Assembly: GCA_910577335.1 (NCBI GenBank) | Contig: CAJTMJ010000043.1 | Location: forward strand, 1 to 27,394 | Source of the DNA: an uncultured Duncaniella sp. | GTDB taxonomy: Bacteria; Bacteroidota; Bacteroidia; Bacteroidales; Muribaculaceae | DNA length: 27,394 nucleotides | Direction: 5' to 3' | Shown here: one piece after another, positions 8,642-16,051 of the stretch | Layout of the letters: each line of letters starts with the position of its first letter | Position numbering within the stretch: position 1 is the first letter of the stretch | Position numbers and translations under genes: made by a program | Notes under the pieces: model-generated | Databases searched by the model: none | What the model was told of the DNA's origin: nothing | Seen by the model: the letters and a program-made list of their open reading frames with translations, nothing else

Positions 8642-10864
8642 ATGAAAAAGAAACTATTATATGGTCTTGCCCTTCTGCTGGGCGCTACCGCCATCACTTC
8701 CTGTAAGGATGATGATAACACCTTCAGCGTGGTTGACGACCTTGATCGTATGCCGATGACCATGTTCCGTAATCAGTTTAATACGAACATATCTACCGGT
8801 AACGACCCCTATGAGACCACTGCTATCGATCTTAACACTGCTCACCTCACATGGTTTGGCGTTGAAGGTGCTGCCGGTTATGAAATCAAATACGGTCTTG
8901 CTTCCGGACTTACATCAGGTAAGGAGGAAGATTGGACTAACCCCGAGCGTCTTATCGACCAGTTTACCGTAGGTCCCAATACTCTCGAGTATGATATTCC
9001 TAATCTTGAGTATGCTACTGACTATCGTTTCGCTATCCGTGTGCTTTCTCCAAAGGGTGAGGCTTACCATTCAAAATGGTACGGCTATGGCGACGGTCGT
9101 CAATGGTCAGAGTATCAGGGTGTGACAACCGGTGAACGTTATCCGACTCCTGCGGTTATCACTTGTACCAACAAAGGTTATGAGTCATTCGACGTGGTAA
9201 TTAACCTTAAGGTCGCTGATTCAGGCTCTGCATCTGATATTGCTGAATACAAAGAAAACTTCTTCACCGAAATGATTAATGGTGAGGAATGCTATGTAGC
9301 TCAGAAACTTACTGTTGTTCCCTCGCTTACCAACCCCGATGCTGTCGTTGATCCCAAGTGGTCTAATTACACATTGACTCCTGAGGATAAGGAAAGAGGT
9401 TATGTACGTGTTGACGGTCTTTCGCCCAACTCAGTATATGTTGTGAACCTTGTTAATGAGAATATTCCTATTCCTGTTGACGCTATCTACAACACCATGA
9501 CTTATCGTACCAAAGGTGATCCCGGTGAGCCTATCCTTATCAAGCACTATTGCGCTCCTAACGATACTATAAATGGTGCTGTTGAGTTTAACGCATGTCG
9601 TCTTGACACCATCATCAAGAACTATAATGCAGACATCTCAATGGCTGAAGGTCAGACTTTCTATCTTGAAGGTGACAAGGCTTACTACTTCGAAGGCAAC
9701 ACTGAGCTTTGTAAGGGCTTCACAATGGCTACTAATCCTGAAGACCTCGCTGCCGGTAAGCGTGCTAAGGTTTATCTTGGCGGTATCGGTATGGATGGTA
9801 CTACCGTTCGTTCTAATAACTTCTTGTTTGGTCGTCAGAAGCAGGCAGGTGAAGCTGATGCTCCTATTCAGGTAGAATCAATCATATTCAAGAGCTTGGA
9901 TTTCGACTGTCCTCTTGCCCGTAACTTCGGCGAGGGTGGTGCTACCGGTAATTACTTTGCCAACATGTACTCAAACGGTATGGCTGTGACATTCGATTCA
10001 TTTGAAGTTTATGATTGTACATTCCAGCGTATGGTTCGTGGTTTCATCCGTGTGCAGGGTTCAAAGGTTAAGCACTTCAAGAAAATGATTATTGACAGCT
10101 CTATCTTTATGAACTGCGGTTACTACGATACTAATGGTCGTGGTTATGCATGGATTGCCGGTGACGGTAACTCTCCCAAGTCAAACATCTTTAATGATGT
10201 TCGCTTTACCAACAATACATTCTACGATTCTCCTCGTACATGTATGTTCACTGATAATGGTAAGAACCTTGCATGGGGTGCTGATATCTCATATCACTTC
10301 ACCCTTGAAAACAATACATTCATTAACTTCTCTACCCGCTCTACCGGTCGTAAGTTGTTCGACCTTCGTTATCTCCCCGGTGGTTCAACCATCACAGTTA
10401 AGCGCAACCTCTTCGTGTTGACTAAGGCTGAAGGTGACAATCGTAAACTTTATTTCGAAGGTATGGACATCCGTTCTATCGGTGGTAATGGTCAGATTAC
10501 ATTCGATATTCAGGATAACTACTCTGTAGGTTCTGAAAGCAAGTTCTGCCAAGTTGACGGTATCTTTACCGGTGCAGCGTTCAGCGCTTCTAAGAATTCT
10601 GCAGGTGCTTACATGAAAGCAACTCCGGGTGTGATTCAGGGTGCTGAGGAACTCAAAGTTAAGATTGGTTCTTATCCTCTTAAGGCTACCGACCTCTTCA
10701 CTTCTCCGAATCCTCCTTACACCTCTCATGACCCCAAAAAGGCTAACAAGAGAGACCACGAGGCTCCTGCAGATATCTACAAAGCTTTGAAGTACAAGCA
10801 GACCCCCGAAGTCCTCGGTCATGAAATCTTCCTTAAAGGAATCGGTGACCCCCGCTGGCGTTAA
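8642..10864 (+). CDS. Surface lipoprotein with FN3-like and beta-helix (DUF4957/DUF5123-type) regions
   Basis: The protein has 740 aa. The signal peptide ends in TAITSC (Cys21), followed by KDDD, typical of an exported Bacteroidetes lipoprotein. Residues about 60-160 look like a fibronectin type III fold (AHLTWFGVEGAAGYEIKYG, then LEYATDYRFAIRVL). Residues about 330-640 have the repeating short-strand pattern of a right-handed beta-helix (FEVYDCTFQRMVRGFIRVQG, RFTNNTFYDS, HFTLENNTFINF, ITVKRNLFVL). This layout recalls DUF4957/DUF5123 proteins encoded beside SusC/SusD in pectin loci of Bacteroides, so I read it as a surface pectin-binding protein in the SusE/F position. A lyase activity cannot be excluded, because polysaccharide lyases share the fold, but I see no certain catalytic set. 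It is the last gene of the operon, and the family assignment is from memory. Confidence 0.75.
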   Translation: MKKKLLYGLALLLGATAITSCKDDDNTFSVVDDLDRMPMTMFRNQFNTNISTGNDPYETTAIDLNTAHLTWFGVEGAAGYEIKYGLASGLTSGKEEDWTNPERLIDQFTVGPNTLEYDIPNLEYATDYRFAIRVLSPKGEAYHSKWYGYGDGRQWSEYQGVTTGERYPTPAVITCTNKGYESFDVVINLKVADSGSASDIAEYKENFFTEMINGEECYVAQKLTVVPSLTNPDAVVDPKWSNYTLTPEDKERGYVRVDGLSPNSVYVVNLVNENIPIPVDAIYNTMTYRTKGDPGEPILIKHYCAPNDTINGAVEFNACRLDTIIKNYNADISMAEGQTFYLEGDKAYYFEGNTELCKGFTMATNPEDLAAGKRAKVYLGGIGMDGTTVRSNNFLFGRQKQAGEADAPIQVESIIFKSLDFDCPLARNFGEGGATGNYFANMYSNGMAVTFDSFEVYDCTFQRMVRGFIRVQGSKVKHFKKMIIDSSIFMNCGYYDTNGRGYAWIAGDGNSPKSNIFNDVRFTNNTFYDSPRTCMFTDNGKNLAWGADISYHFTLENNTFINFSTRSTGRKLFDLRYLPGGSTITVKRNLFVLTKAEGDNRKLYFEGMDIRSIGGNGQITFDIQDNYSVGSESKFCQVDGIFTGAAFSASKNSAGAYMKATPGVIQGAEELKVKIGSYPLKATDLFTSPNPPYTSHDPKKANKRDHEAPADIYKALKYKQTPEVLGHEIFLKGIGDPRWR

Positions 10865-10893
10865 AATCCCGATTAGACTGATCACTCAGACAG

Positions 10894-11001
10894 TCCGACC
10901 GCTCCGACCAATCCGACTAATCTGACCAATCCGATCAGTCCGATCAGTCCGATCAGTCTGATTAGTCCGATCTCTCCGATCAGTCTGATTAGTCCGATCA
11001 G
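10894..11001 (+). repeat. Twelve-copy 9-bp tandem repeat in the 3' region of the susCD operon
   Basis: Twelve in-phase 9-nt units of the form TCCGATCAG occupy these 108 bp. The variants are TCCGACCAA, TCCGACTAA, TCTGACCAA, TCTGATTAG and TCCGATCTC. Degenerate copies extend about 20 bp on each side. The array begins 29 bp after the lipoprotein stop codon and ends 24 bp before the first terminator hairpin, so it should be transcribed as 3' UTR. In the frame of the upstream gene it would read P-T-N, then P-I-S and L-I-S tripeptides, but stop codons at 10862-10864 and 10874-10876 intervene. No gene is visible in 10865-11236. Confidence 0.9.
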
Positions 11002-11025
11002 TTCTAATTCCGATCTCTAATATTC

Positions 11026-11064
11026 AATCGCCTCGGCAAATCCCAAATTTGCTGAGGCGATTTT
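11026..11064 (+). terminator. Terminator hairpin of the susC-susD operon
   Basis: The arms 11026-11041 and 11047-11062 pair over 16 bp with a single G-U and a 5-nt loop (CCCAA). A modest T-run follows (TTTT at 11061-11064, then GTATTT). A near-copy of the right arm follows at 11067-11080 and could pair with the same left arm instead. Termination of the operon at 10864 is the likely role. Confidence 0.7.
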
Positions 11065-11091
11065 GTATTTGCCGAGGCGAGTTTGCATTAT

Positions 11092-11117
11092 AAAAGGCGC
11101 AATATTTTGCGCCTTTT
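11092..11117. terminator. Bidirectional intrinsic terminator
   Basis: AAAAGGCGCAA (11092-11102) and TTGCGCCTTTT (11107-11117) form a perfect 11-bp stem with a 4-nt loop. The stem starts with four A and ends with four T, so it can work in both directions. It sits between the convergent plus-strand susCD operon and the minus-strand lipoprotein gene ending at 11237, and probably stops both. Confidence 0.8.
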
Positions 11118-11163
11118 GCCTATTTATGTAAGTTGTTGAAATCCAAACTAAAGCCCTCTCTCA

Positions 11164-11206
11164 TTTGGATAGTTGGCTGTTTTTCGTTTGGTTAGTTGGC
11201 TGTTTT
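11164..11206. repeat. Two-copy 20-bp direct repeat
   Basis: TTTGGATAGTTGGCTGTTTT (11164-11183) recurs with one change at 11187-11206, a period of 23 bp. It lies between the bidirectional terminator and the end of the minus-strand lipoprotein gene. The role is unknown. Confidence 0.7.
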
Positions 11207-11236
11207 GCCGCTGAAGGGACGCAAAATTTTACACCC

Positions 11237-11887
11237 TTACCGGTAATATTTTATTTCTCGTTCTTCTGCTGTGTAGCTGATGTGGGGTTTGCCGCCGGGT
11301 TGCTGGGTGGTCCATACTGAGAATCGCTTTATCCAATTCCCTTTGGGGTCAAATTCCCGGTAGACGTTGAAACATGCCGTTTGTTCTCCCCCGACTATCG
11401 GATCAGTGTATTGCCCCACGATATTATGATTGTCGTCATACACGGTGATGGCAAAATCGCTCATACCGTCGCTTTTAACGACGTTTGGCGACACATGTTC
11501 ATATCCTAACGTATCCTTCAGGAAACCGCCGTGGAGCTTCCCTAAATTAGGTTTGCGGTCCTCCCAGCGCACTATGCGCCCCTCATTGTCACGTTTCAGC
11601 CGTTCATAGCGTCTCGGCACGTAATTGCCGAGCGTGTCGAAATAAATGGTAGTGACCAACCGATTGGCAGCTATCGTGTCAATAGCCAATGAGTCACCGG
11701 AGGGGGTCACCTTATAGAATGTGGTCTTTGTGGCACTCTTTACCCTGCCGTGTAATTCGAAGAGGGAGAGGTCGGCGCTCTCAAAACGAGCGTTCACCGC
11801 CTCTCCCTCCTCATCGGCAACCACCGGAGCTGAACATCCGGCGGTTGCGATGGATAAAGTTATAAGAATTGAGGGTATTAATTTCAT
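11237..11887 (-). CDS. Lipoprotein of unknown function with YD-repeat-like segments
   Basis: The protein has 216 aa. The signal peptide MKLIPSILITLSIATAGC has a lipobox TAGC (Cys18), so it is probably a membrane-anchored lipoprotein. The body contains segments such as YKVTPSGD, YDDNHNIVGQY and YREFDPKGNWIKR. These resemble single YD/RHS-type beta-hairpin repeats (tyrosine, then Asp-x-x-Gly-Asn). I do not recognise a named family. It lies 59 bp downstream of nhaD with a small hairpin between them. No consensus promoter is visible in that gap, so it may be expressed by read-through from nhaD. Its 3' end faces the bidirectional terminator at 11092-11117. Confidence 0.75.
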   Translation of the reverse strand: MKLIPSILITLSIATAGCSAPVVADEEGEAVNARFESADLSLFELHGRVKSATKTTFYKVTPSGDSLAIDTIAANRLVTTIYFDTLGNYVPRRYERLKRDNEGRIVRWEDRKPNLGKLHGGFLKDTLGYEHVSPNVVKSDGMSDFAITVYDDNHNIVGQYTDPIVGGEQTACFNVYREFDPKGNWIKRFSVWTTQQPGGKPHISYTAEEREIKYYR

Positions 11888-11906
11888 TAATGAGGTTTAT
11901 TTGTAA

Positions 11907-11930
11907 AACATCATCTCTAAGTATGATGTT
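11907..11930 (-). terminator. Weak hairpin after nhaD
   Basis: AACATCAT (11907-11914) pairs with ATGATGTT (11923-11930) around an 8-nt loop. On the minus strand the stem is followed by TTAC, a poor U-tail. It lies 16 nt beyond the nhaD stop codon. A second small stem (ACCTGCT 11939-11945 with AGCAGGT 11957-11963) overlaps that stop codon. Together they may attenuate read-through into the lipoprotein gene. Confidence 0.4.
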
Positions 11931-11946
11931 CAGTGGATACCTGCTC

Positions 11947-13236
11947 CTATAGGAACAGCAGGTGTTCGAGCGCATAGACTGCGATACCGGCGCAATAGCC
12001 TAAGAATGCAATCCAAGTGAAGCGACGGAGATACCAGCCGAAGCTGATCTTTTCGAGACCCATCACTACCACACCGGCAGCCGAACCGATGATAAGCATT
12101 GAGCCGCCCACGCCCGCACAGTAAGCGAGAAGCTGCCAGAACAGACCGTCGGAAGCGAAATCGCCGGCAGCAGCGATAGGATACATATCCATACATCCTG
12201 CTACGAGAGGCACATTGTCAACGATACTTGACACTACACCGATCATACCGGTGACAAGGTAATGGTTGCCGTTTGACGCTTCGTTGAGCCATTGACCGAA
12301 GGCGGTAAGAACGCCTGTCTCCTGAAGTGTGGCTACAGCAAGAAGTATGCCGAGGAAGAACAATATAGTCGCCATATCGATGCGTGAGAGCAATGTGGTG
12401 ACCTTAAGATGGCTACTCTCGCAGAAAAGCGCATGGCGGTTGCAACGGAATTCGCTTACGAGCCAAAGCACGCCGAGGGCGAGAAGTATACCCATAAACG
12501 GGGGAAGCCCGGTGAGGATACGGAAGATGGGAACGAATATAAGACCGCCGACACCTATGCAAAGTATGAGATTGCGGTCGGGATTCTGAATAGCCACTGC
12601 CGAGTCGCCGGCGTTGGTTGCCGGCTTGATTTCTCCTTTAAGATAAATGGAGCAAAGGAGAGCTGACACCACTACAGAAGTTATTGACGGAAGTATAAGC
12701 TGAGAGATAACACCGCCGGTGGTAATCATACCCTTTATCCAAAGCATTATGGTGGTGACATCGCCGATAGGGGAGAAGGCACCGCCCGCATTGGCTGCTA
12801 TTATTATCATGCCGCCGAATATCATGCGGTCGTTATGGTCGTCAACGAGCTTGCGTAGCACCATAATCATCACGATACTGGTTGTGAGGTTGTCGAGAAT
12901 CGCAGAGAGGATAAACGCCATGGCTGTGATGCGCCATAGCAGTTTGCGTTTGCTCGTGGTAGCGAGAGCGTCATGCACAAAATAGAAGCCGCCATTGGCA
13001 TCCACAATCTCAACGATTGTCATGGCACCCATTAGGAAGAAAAGAATCTCGCATGTCTCACCGAGATGGTGAAGAAGACGTCCGGAAGTGTCCATGCCGG
13101 GGAATCCGCAGGCATAGAGAGTCCAGCAAATTACACACATCAATAGTGCCGGCACGGCTTTGTTGATTTTCAAAACGCTTTCAAGAGCGATACAAAGATA
13201 ACCGAGGATAAAAAATGTGACTATTACTGTTACCAT
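11947..13236 (-). CDS. nhaD: Na+/H+ antiporter NhaD
   Basis: The protein has 429 aa, is strongly hydrophobic along its whole length, and has the normal length for NhaD of the ion transporter superfamily. Family hallmarks are SAILDNLTTSIVMIM (111-125) and ANAGGAFSPIGDVTTIMLWI (148-167), which carry the conserved Asp and Thr/Ser residues expected in the ion path. A second DNVPLVAG block falls in the C-terminal half, as expected for the inverted repeat of the fold. It exports Na+ in exchange for H+ across the inner membrane. The start at 13236 opens directly into the first membrane helix and lies about 83 nt downstream of a near-consensus promoter. It is the only cation antiporter seen here and may share the sodium circuit with the decarboxylase operon at 14.9-19.5 kb. 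Confidence 0.93.
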   Translation of the reverse strand: MVTVIVTFFILGYLCIALESVLKINKAVPALLMCVICWTLYACGFPGMDTSGRLLHHLGETCEILFFLMGAMTIVEIVDANGGFYFVHDALATTSKRKLLWRITAMAFILSAILDNLTTSIVMIMVLRKLVDDHNDRMIFGGMIIIAANAGGAFSPIGDVTTIMLWIKGMITTGGVISQLILPSITSVVVSALLCSIYLKGEIKPATNAGDSAVAIQNPDRNLILCIGVGGLIFVPIFRILTGLPPFMGILLALGVLWLVSEFRCNRHALFCESSHLKVTTLLSRIDMATILFFLGILLAVATLQETGVLTAFGQWLNEASNGNHYLVTGMIGVVSSIVDNVPLVAGCMDMYPIAAAGDFASDGLFWQLLAYCAGVGGSMLIIGSAAGVVVMGLEKISFGWYLRRFTWIAFLGYCAGIAVYALEHLLFL

Positions 13237-13325
13237 CGCTATTAGAAATTCATGGTTAGAAATAAAATATTGAAACAGATTTTAGATATCCAAATTTTCC
13301 CGGCATTAAAGCCTTATAATCACTG

Positions 13326-13357
13326 CAAAGGTCGCAATTAATCCCCGAACACCCAAA
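13326..13357 (-). promoter_or_regulatory. Near-consensus promoter for nhaD
   Basis: On the minus strand TTTG (13357-13354), a 20-bp spacer and GACCTTTG (13333-13326) match the -33/-7 consensus with one change (GA instead of TA at the start of -7). The predicted transcription start is near 13319, with a leader of about 80 nt to the nhaD ATG at 13236. Confidence 0.5.
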
Positions 13358-13393
13358 TTATATAGGGACTTATATCTGAAAATTTCCGAAAAT

Positions 13394-14167
13394 TTAAAAT
13401 TTGAGGGTATCTCTTATAATAAGTGAGGCGAGGGTTATGCCGAAGATGGCTGTTATGTGCATCAGTGAGCCGTTGGTGGAGGCTTTATGGTAACTTAAAG
13501 CTCCGGATGTGTCGGTAAGCATTGCCGCATCGGGATGGTTCTGCACCAACTCGTCAGAGAACACGCATTGGAATTTCTTATTGGGGAATTGCCCGGATTT
13601 TTTGAATTTGCGTCGGAGTGCCGCTGCGAGAGGGCATCCTTTCACCTTCCAGAACTCAGCCACTGATATACGTGACGGGTCAAGTTTAAGCGCAGCCCCC
13701 ATGGATGAGTAAAATTTCACCGGTCGGGCTGACGAAGCTGTCGCAGCAGTGGCTTCTGTGGCTTTTAGTATGAGTAATGCTTTATCGGTAAGTGAATCTA
13801 TGGCATCTACGATATAATCGTATGACTTTAGGTCGTAGTTGTCGGCAGTTTCAGCCGTGTAATATCCATGTATGGCAGTGATGTTGGCGTCAGGATTTAT
13901 TTCAAGCAGATGTCTGCGCATGGCATCAACCTTTACCTCACCGACGGTAAGGCTTGTGGCGGGCAACTGGCGGTTGATATTTGAAACAGCAACACAGTCG
14001 GCATCTACCAGAGTTATGTTTGTATAACCTGTGCGTACGAGTGTCTCCGCAGTCCAGCTGCCTACTCCTCCCACTCCGAATATGATTATATTCCGGGTGG
14101 CAAATTCATCGAGTTTAGCGGTGCCGGTGAGCAGTGCCGTGCGGTTGAACAGATCACATCGCTTCAT
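13394..14167 (-). CDS. tcdA: tRNA threonylcarbamoyladenosine dehydratase TcdA (E1-like)
   Basis: The protein has 257 aa and belongs to the ThiF/MoeB/E1-like ATP-dependent family. It opens with FNRTALLTG, then has the nucleotide-binding GVGGVGSW (31-38), the acidic LVDADCV and the NRQ motif (65-67). A central VDAIDSLTDKALL and a C-terminal hydrophobic segment (HITAIFGITLASLII) follow, all in the TcdA (CsdL/YgdL) layout. It dehydrates t6A37 of ANN-decoding tRNAs to the cyclic form ct6A. No cysteine pair that would suggest a ThiF or MoeB zinc site was noticed. Its start overlaps the end of the upstream unknown gene by 14 nt, which suggests translational coupling. I see no clear terminator after it. 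Confidence 0.9.
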   Translation of the reverse strand: MKRCDLFNRTALLTGTAKLDEFATRNIIIFGVGGVGSWTAETLVRTGYTNITLVDADCVAVSNINRQLPATSLTVGEVKVDAMRRHLLEINPDANITAIHGYYTAETADNYDLKSYDYIVDAIDSLTDKALLILKATEATAATASSARPVKFYSSMGAALKLDPSRISVAEFWKVKGCPLAAALRRKFKKSGQFPNKKFQCVFSDELVQNHPDAAMLTDTSGALSYHKASTNGSLMHITAIFGITLASLIIRDTLKF

Positions 14168-14546
14168 CGGTAAGCATTATTTCATTACGAGGGCTTTTGC
14201 GACGATTGAAGAGGCGTGATTTGATTCGTGACCAAAGAGAGGGCGCTGCCATACGTATATGGACATGCACATTGGAATTGTTTTTGTTAAGGAACACGAT
14301 TGAGGAATGGAGTACGATGGCTATGACATCCTCAAACTCCAAAATTTCATGTATGCGGTCAAGGGGTAATACTGCGAATGGTGATTTTGGATCCACGCTT
14401 CCGATATACAGATCGTTTTCGTCAATAACGATACCGTGGTTTTCTATTGCGTAATCAAACAGTAATCCTATGTTAAGTTCGTCAACCGACTGGGGTGGAT
14501 GGTTGAACTGTCGATATATTTTGTCGATGACTTTTTTTGTTACCAT
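14154..14546 (-). CDS. Conserved-looking protein of unknown function, coupled to tcdA
   Basis: The protein has 130 aa and no signal peptide or membrane helix. It looks soluble, with an alpha/beta core (LDRIHEILEFEDVIAIVLHSSIVFLNKNNSNVHVHIR) and a basic stretch near the C-terminus (RIKSRLFNRRKSPRNE). I do not recognise the family. Its coding frame overlaps the tcdA start by 14 nt on the same strand. This supports a real gene and a shared transcript, although the tcdA start could also lie elsewhere. No consensus promoter was found upstream. Confidence 0.7.
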   Translation of the reverse strand: MVTKKVIDKIYRQFNHPPQSVDELNIGLLFDYAIENHGIVIDENDLYIGSVDPKSPFAVLPLDRIHEILEFEDVIAIVLHSSIVFLNKNNSNVHVHIRMAAPSLWSRIKSRLFNRRKSPRNEIMLTDEAM

Positions 14547-14800
14547 ATTTCTATATTCAAAATGCGCCAGCGGTTAAAGAGGACGATAAGAGTTCTCGAT
14601 CACTGAAACGTGTCAGAGTTAAATAATATTTGGAATCTATATTTATTTTTAAAACAATCCTGTGGGTAGTCGGTTTGTTAACGGATTGGTAAAAATAAGA
14701 ACTATTGTGGTAAAAAATGGGAATCTAAGGCTATACAGCTCCTTACATGGTACTATTGTGGCGTCATTACGGGAATTATAGACACCGTGGTTGATTAATT
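14547..14800. other. Intergenic stretch without a recognised gene
   Basis: This region lies upstream of the unknown gene at 14546 and before the hairpin at 14801. It must hold that gene's promoter, but I find no full TTTG/TAnnTTTG pair on the minus strand. The only structure seen is a two-copy direct repeat at 14701-14776. No tRNA or other RNA gene is recognisable. Confidence 0.5.
14701..14776. repeat. Two-copy ACTATTGTGG...GGGAAT element
   Basis: ACTATTGTGG occurs at 14701-14710 and 14752-14761. Each copy is followed by GGGAAT after 8 or 9 nt (14719-14724 and 14771-14776). The copies are offset by 51 bp. The element could be a paired binding site or part of a small RNA, but nothing in the sequence decides this. 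Confidence 0.4.
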
Positions 14801-14869
14801 AAAATTAACGCATGTGGGATATGATTACAGAGTTCAAGACATCATAGCATATCCCCATGCGTTAATTTT
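14801..14869 (-). terminator. Long hairpin terminator of the methylmalonyl-CoA decarboxylase operon
   Basis: Left arm 14801-14823 and right arm 14848-14869 pair over 22 bp, perfect except for one bulged T: AAAATTAACGCATG with CATGCGTTAATTTT, then GGGATATG with CATATCCC. The loop is 24 nt. On the minus strand the stem ends in TTTTAATTAATC. It begins 11 nt after the stop codon of the beta-subunit gene at 14880, so it should end that operon. Confidence 0.75.
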
Positions 14870-14879
14870 TAATCGAATA

Positions 14880-16037
14880 TTAAGCAAGGAATCCGAGGAG
14901 CACACCTGCAGCGACAGCCGAACCGATCACACCTGCCACGTTAGGACCCATGGCGTGCATCAGGAGGTAGTTGCTCGGGTCATACTCGAGTCCGAGATTA
15001 TTAGATATACGAGCCGACATAGGCACTGCCGATACACCGGCATTACCAATGAGCGGGTTGATTTTCTTAGAATGCGGGAGCACCAAGTTGAAGAGCTTGA
15101 CAAACAGCACACCGCTGGTAGAGGCGATGATAAACGCCATGAAACCGAGCAGGAAGATGCGGATTGTGTCGCCGGTAAGGAACTCGGAAGCCTGAGTAGA
15201 AGCACCTACTGTCATACCGAGAAGGATGGTAACAATGTCGGTGAGGGCATTGCTTGCAGTCTTGGCAAGACGGTTGGTGACACCGCACTCACGGAGAAGG
15301 TTGCCGAAGAAGAGCATACCTAACAACGGAATACCTGAGGGCACTACGAAGCAGGTGAGAATCATACCCACGATCGGGAATATGATCTTCTCGTTCTGTG
15401 ACACCGCACGTGCAGGTTTCATCTTGATAAGGCGTTCTTTCTTGGTGGTGAACAGACGCATCAACGGTGGCTGGATCACAGGCACAAGCGCCATGTAAGA
15501 ATAAGCTGACACGGCAATGGCACCCATGAGGTTAGGCGCTAACTTCGAAGAAAGGAAGATAGCTGTGGGACCGTCGGCACCGCCGATGATGGCGATGGCA
15601 CCTGCTTGGTCGGGTGCGAATCCCAAAAGAAGCGCTACCATGTATGCGCCGAAGATACCGAACTGAGCGGCAGCTCCGATAAGCATAAGTTTAGGATTGG
15701 CGATCAGTGCCGAGAAGTCGGTCATGGCACCGATACCAAGGAATATCAGAGGCGGATACCATCCGGCGCTTACACCATTGTAAAGGATGTTGAGCACCGA
15801 ACCCTCCTCGTAGATACCTATTTCAAGACCGGCAGTGGTGTTGAAAGGTATGTTTCCAATAAGTATACCGAAGCCAATCGGAACAAGGAGCATCGGCTCG
15901 AAATTCTTCTTAATGGCAAGCCATATAAAGAAGAGTCCCACTGCCAACATCACCAGATGTTCCCATGTGGCGTTGTAGAAACCTGTCAGGTGCCAGAACT
16001 CCTGAAGGTTTTGCATTATGAAATCGCTAAATGACAT
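14880..16037 (-). CDS. mmdB: Na+-pumping decarboxylase beta subunit (methylmalonyl-CoA decarboxylase)
   Basis: The protein has 385 aa, is an integral membrane protein, and is of the OadB/MmdB/GcdB family. It decarboxylates carboxybiotin and couples this to Na+ export. Family residues are in place: GGADGPTAIF (152-161) carries the key Asp155, and GNAGVSAVPMSAR (331-343) carries the Asn, Ser and Arg that correspond to the Na+ path in OadB. MGPNVAGVIGS (363-373) closes the protein. It is the last gene of the operon, 14 bp after the biotin carrier gene. The neighbouring carboxyltransferase and epimerase identify the substrate as methylmalonyl-CoA and not oxaloacetate. The symbol follows that reading; a generic annotation would be oadB. 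Confidence 0.93.
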   Translation of the reverse strand: MSFSDFIMQNLQEFWHLTGFYNATWEHLVMLAVGLFFIWLAIKKNFEPMLLVPIGFGILIGNIPFNTTAGLEIGIYEEGSVLNILYNGVSAGWYPPLIFLGIGAMTDFSALIANPKLMLIGAAAQFGIFGAYMVALLLGFAPDQAGAIAIIGGADGPTAIFLSSKLAPNLMGAIAVSAYSYMALVPVIQPPLMRLFTTKKERLIKMKPARAVSQNEKIIFPIVGMILTCFVVPSGIPLLGMLFFGNLLRECGVTNRLAKTASNALTDIVTILLGMTVGASTQASEFLTGDTIRIFLLGFMAFIIASTSGVLFVKLFNLVLPHSKKINPLIGNAGVSAVPMSARISNNLGLEYDPSNYLLMHAMGPNVAGVIGSAVAAGVLLGFLA

Positions 16038-16051
16038 AGTGGTAAGTTTTC

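Noticed and set aside
10894..11001. CRISPR array
   Set aside because: The units are 9 bp and contiguous, with no spacers of 25-40 bp and no cas genes nearby.
14814..15323. 169-aa plus-strand frame overlapping the decarboxylase beta subunit and its terminator
   Set aside because: It is antisense to a conserved membrane protein, begins inside the terminator hairpin and has a low-complexity polar composition.
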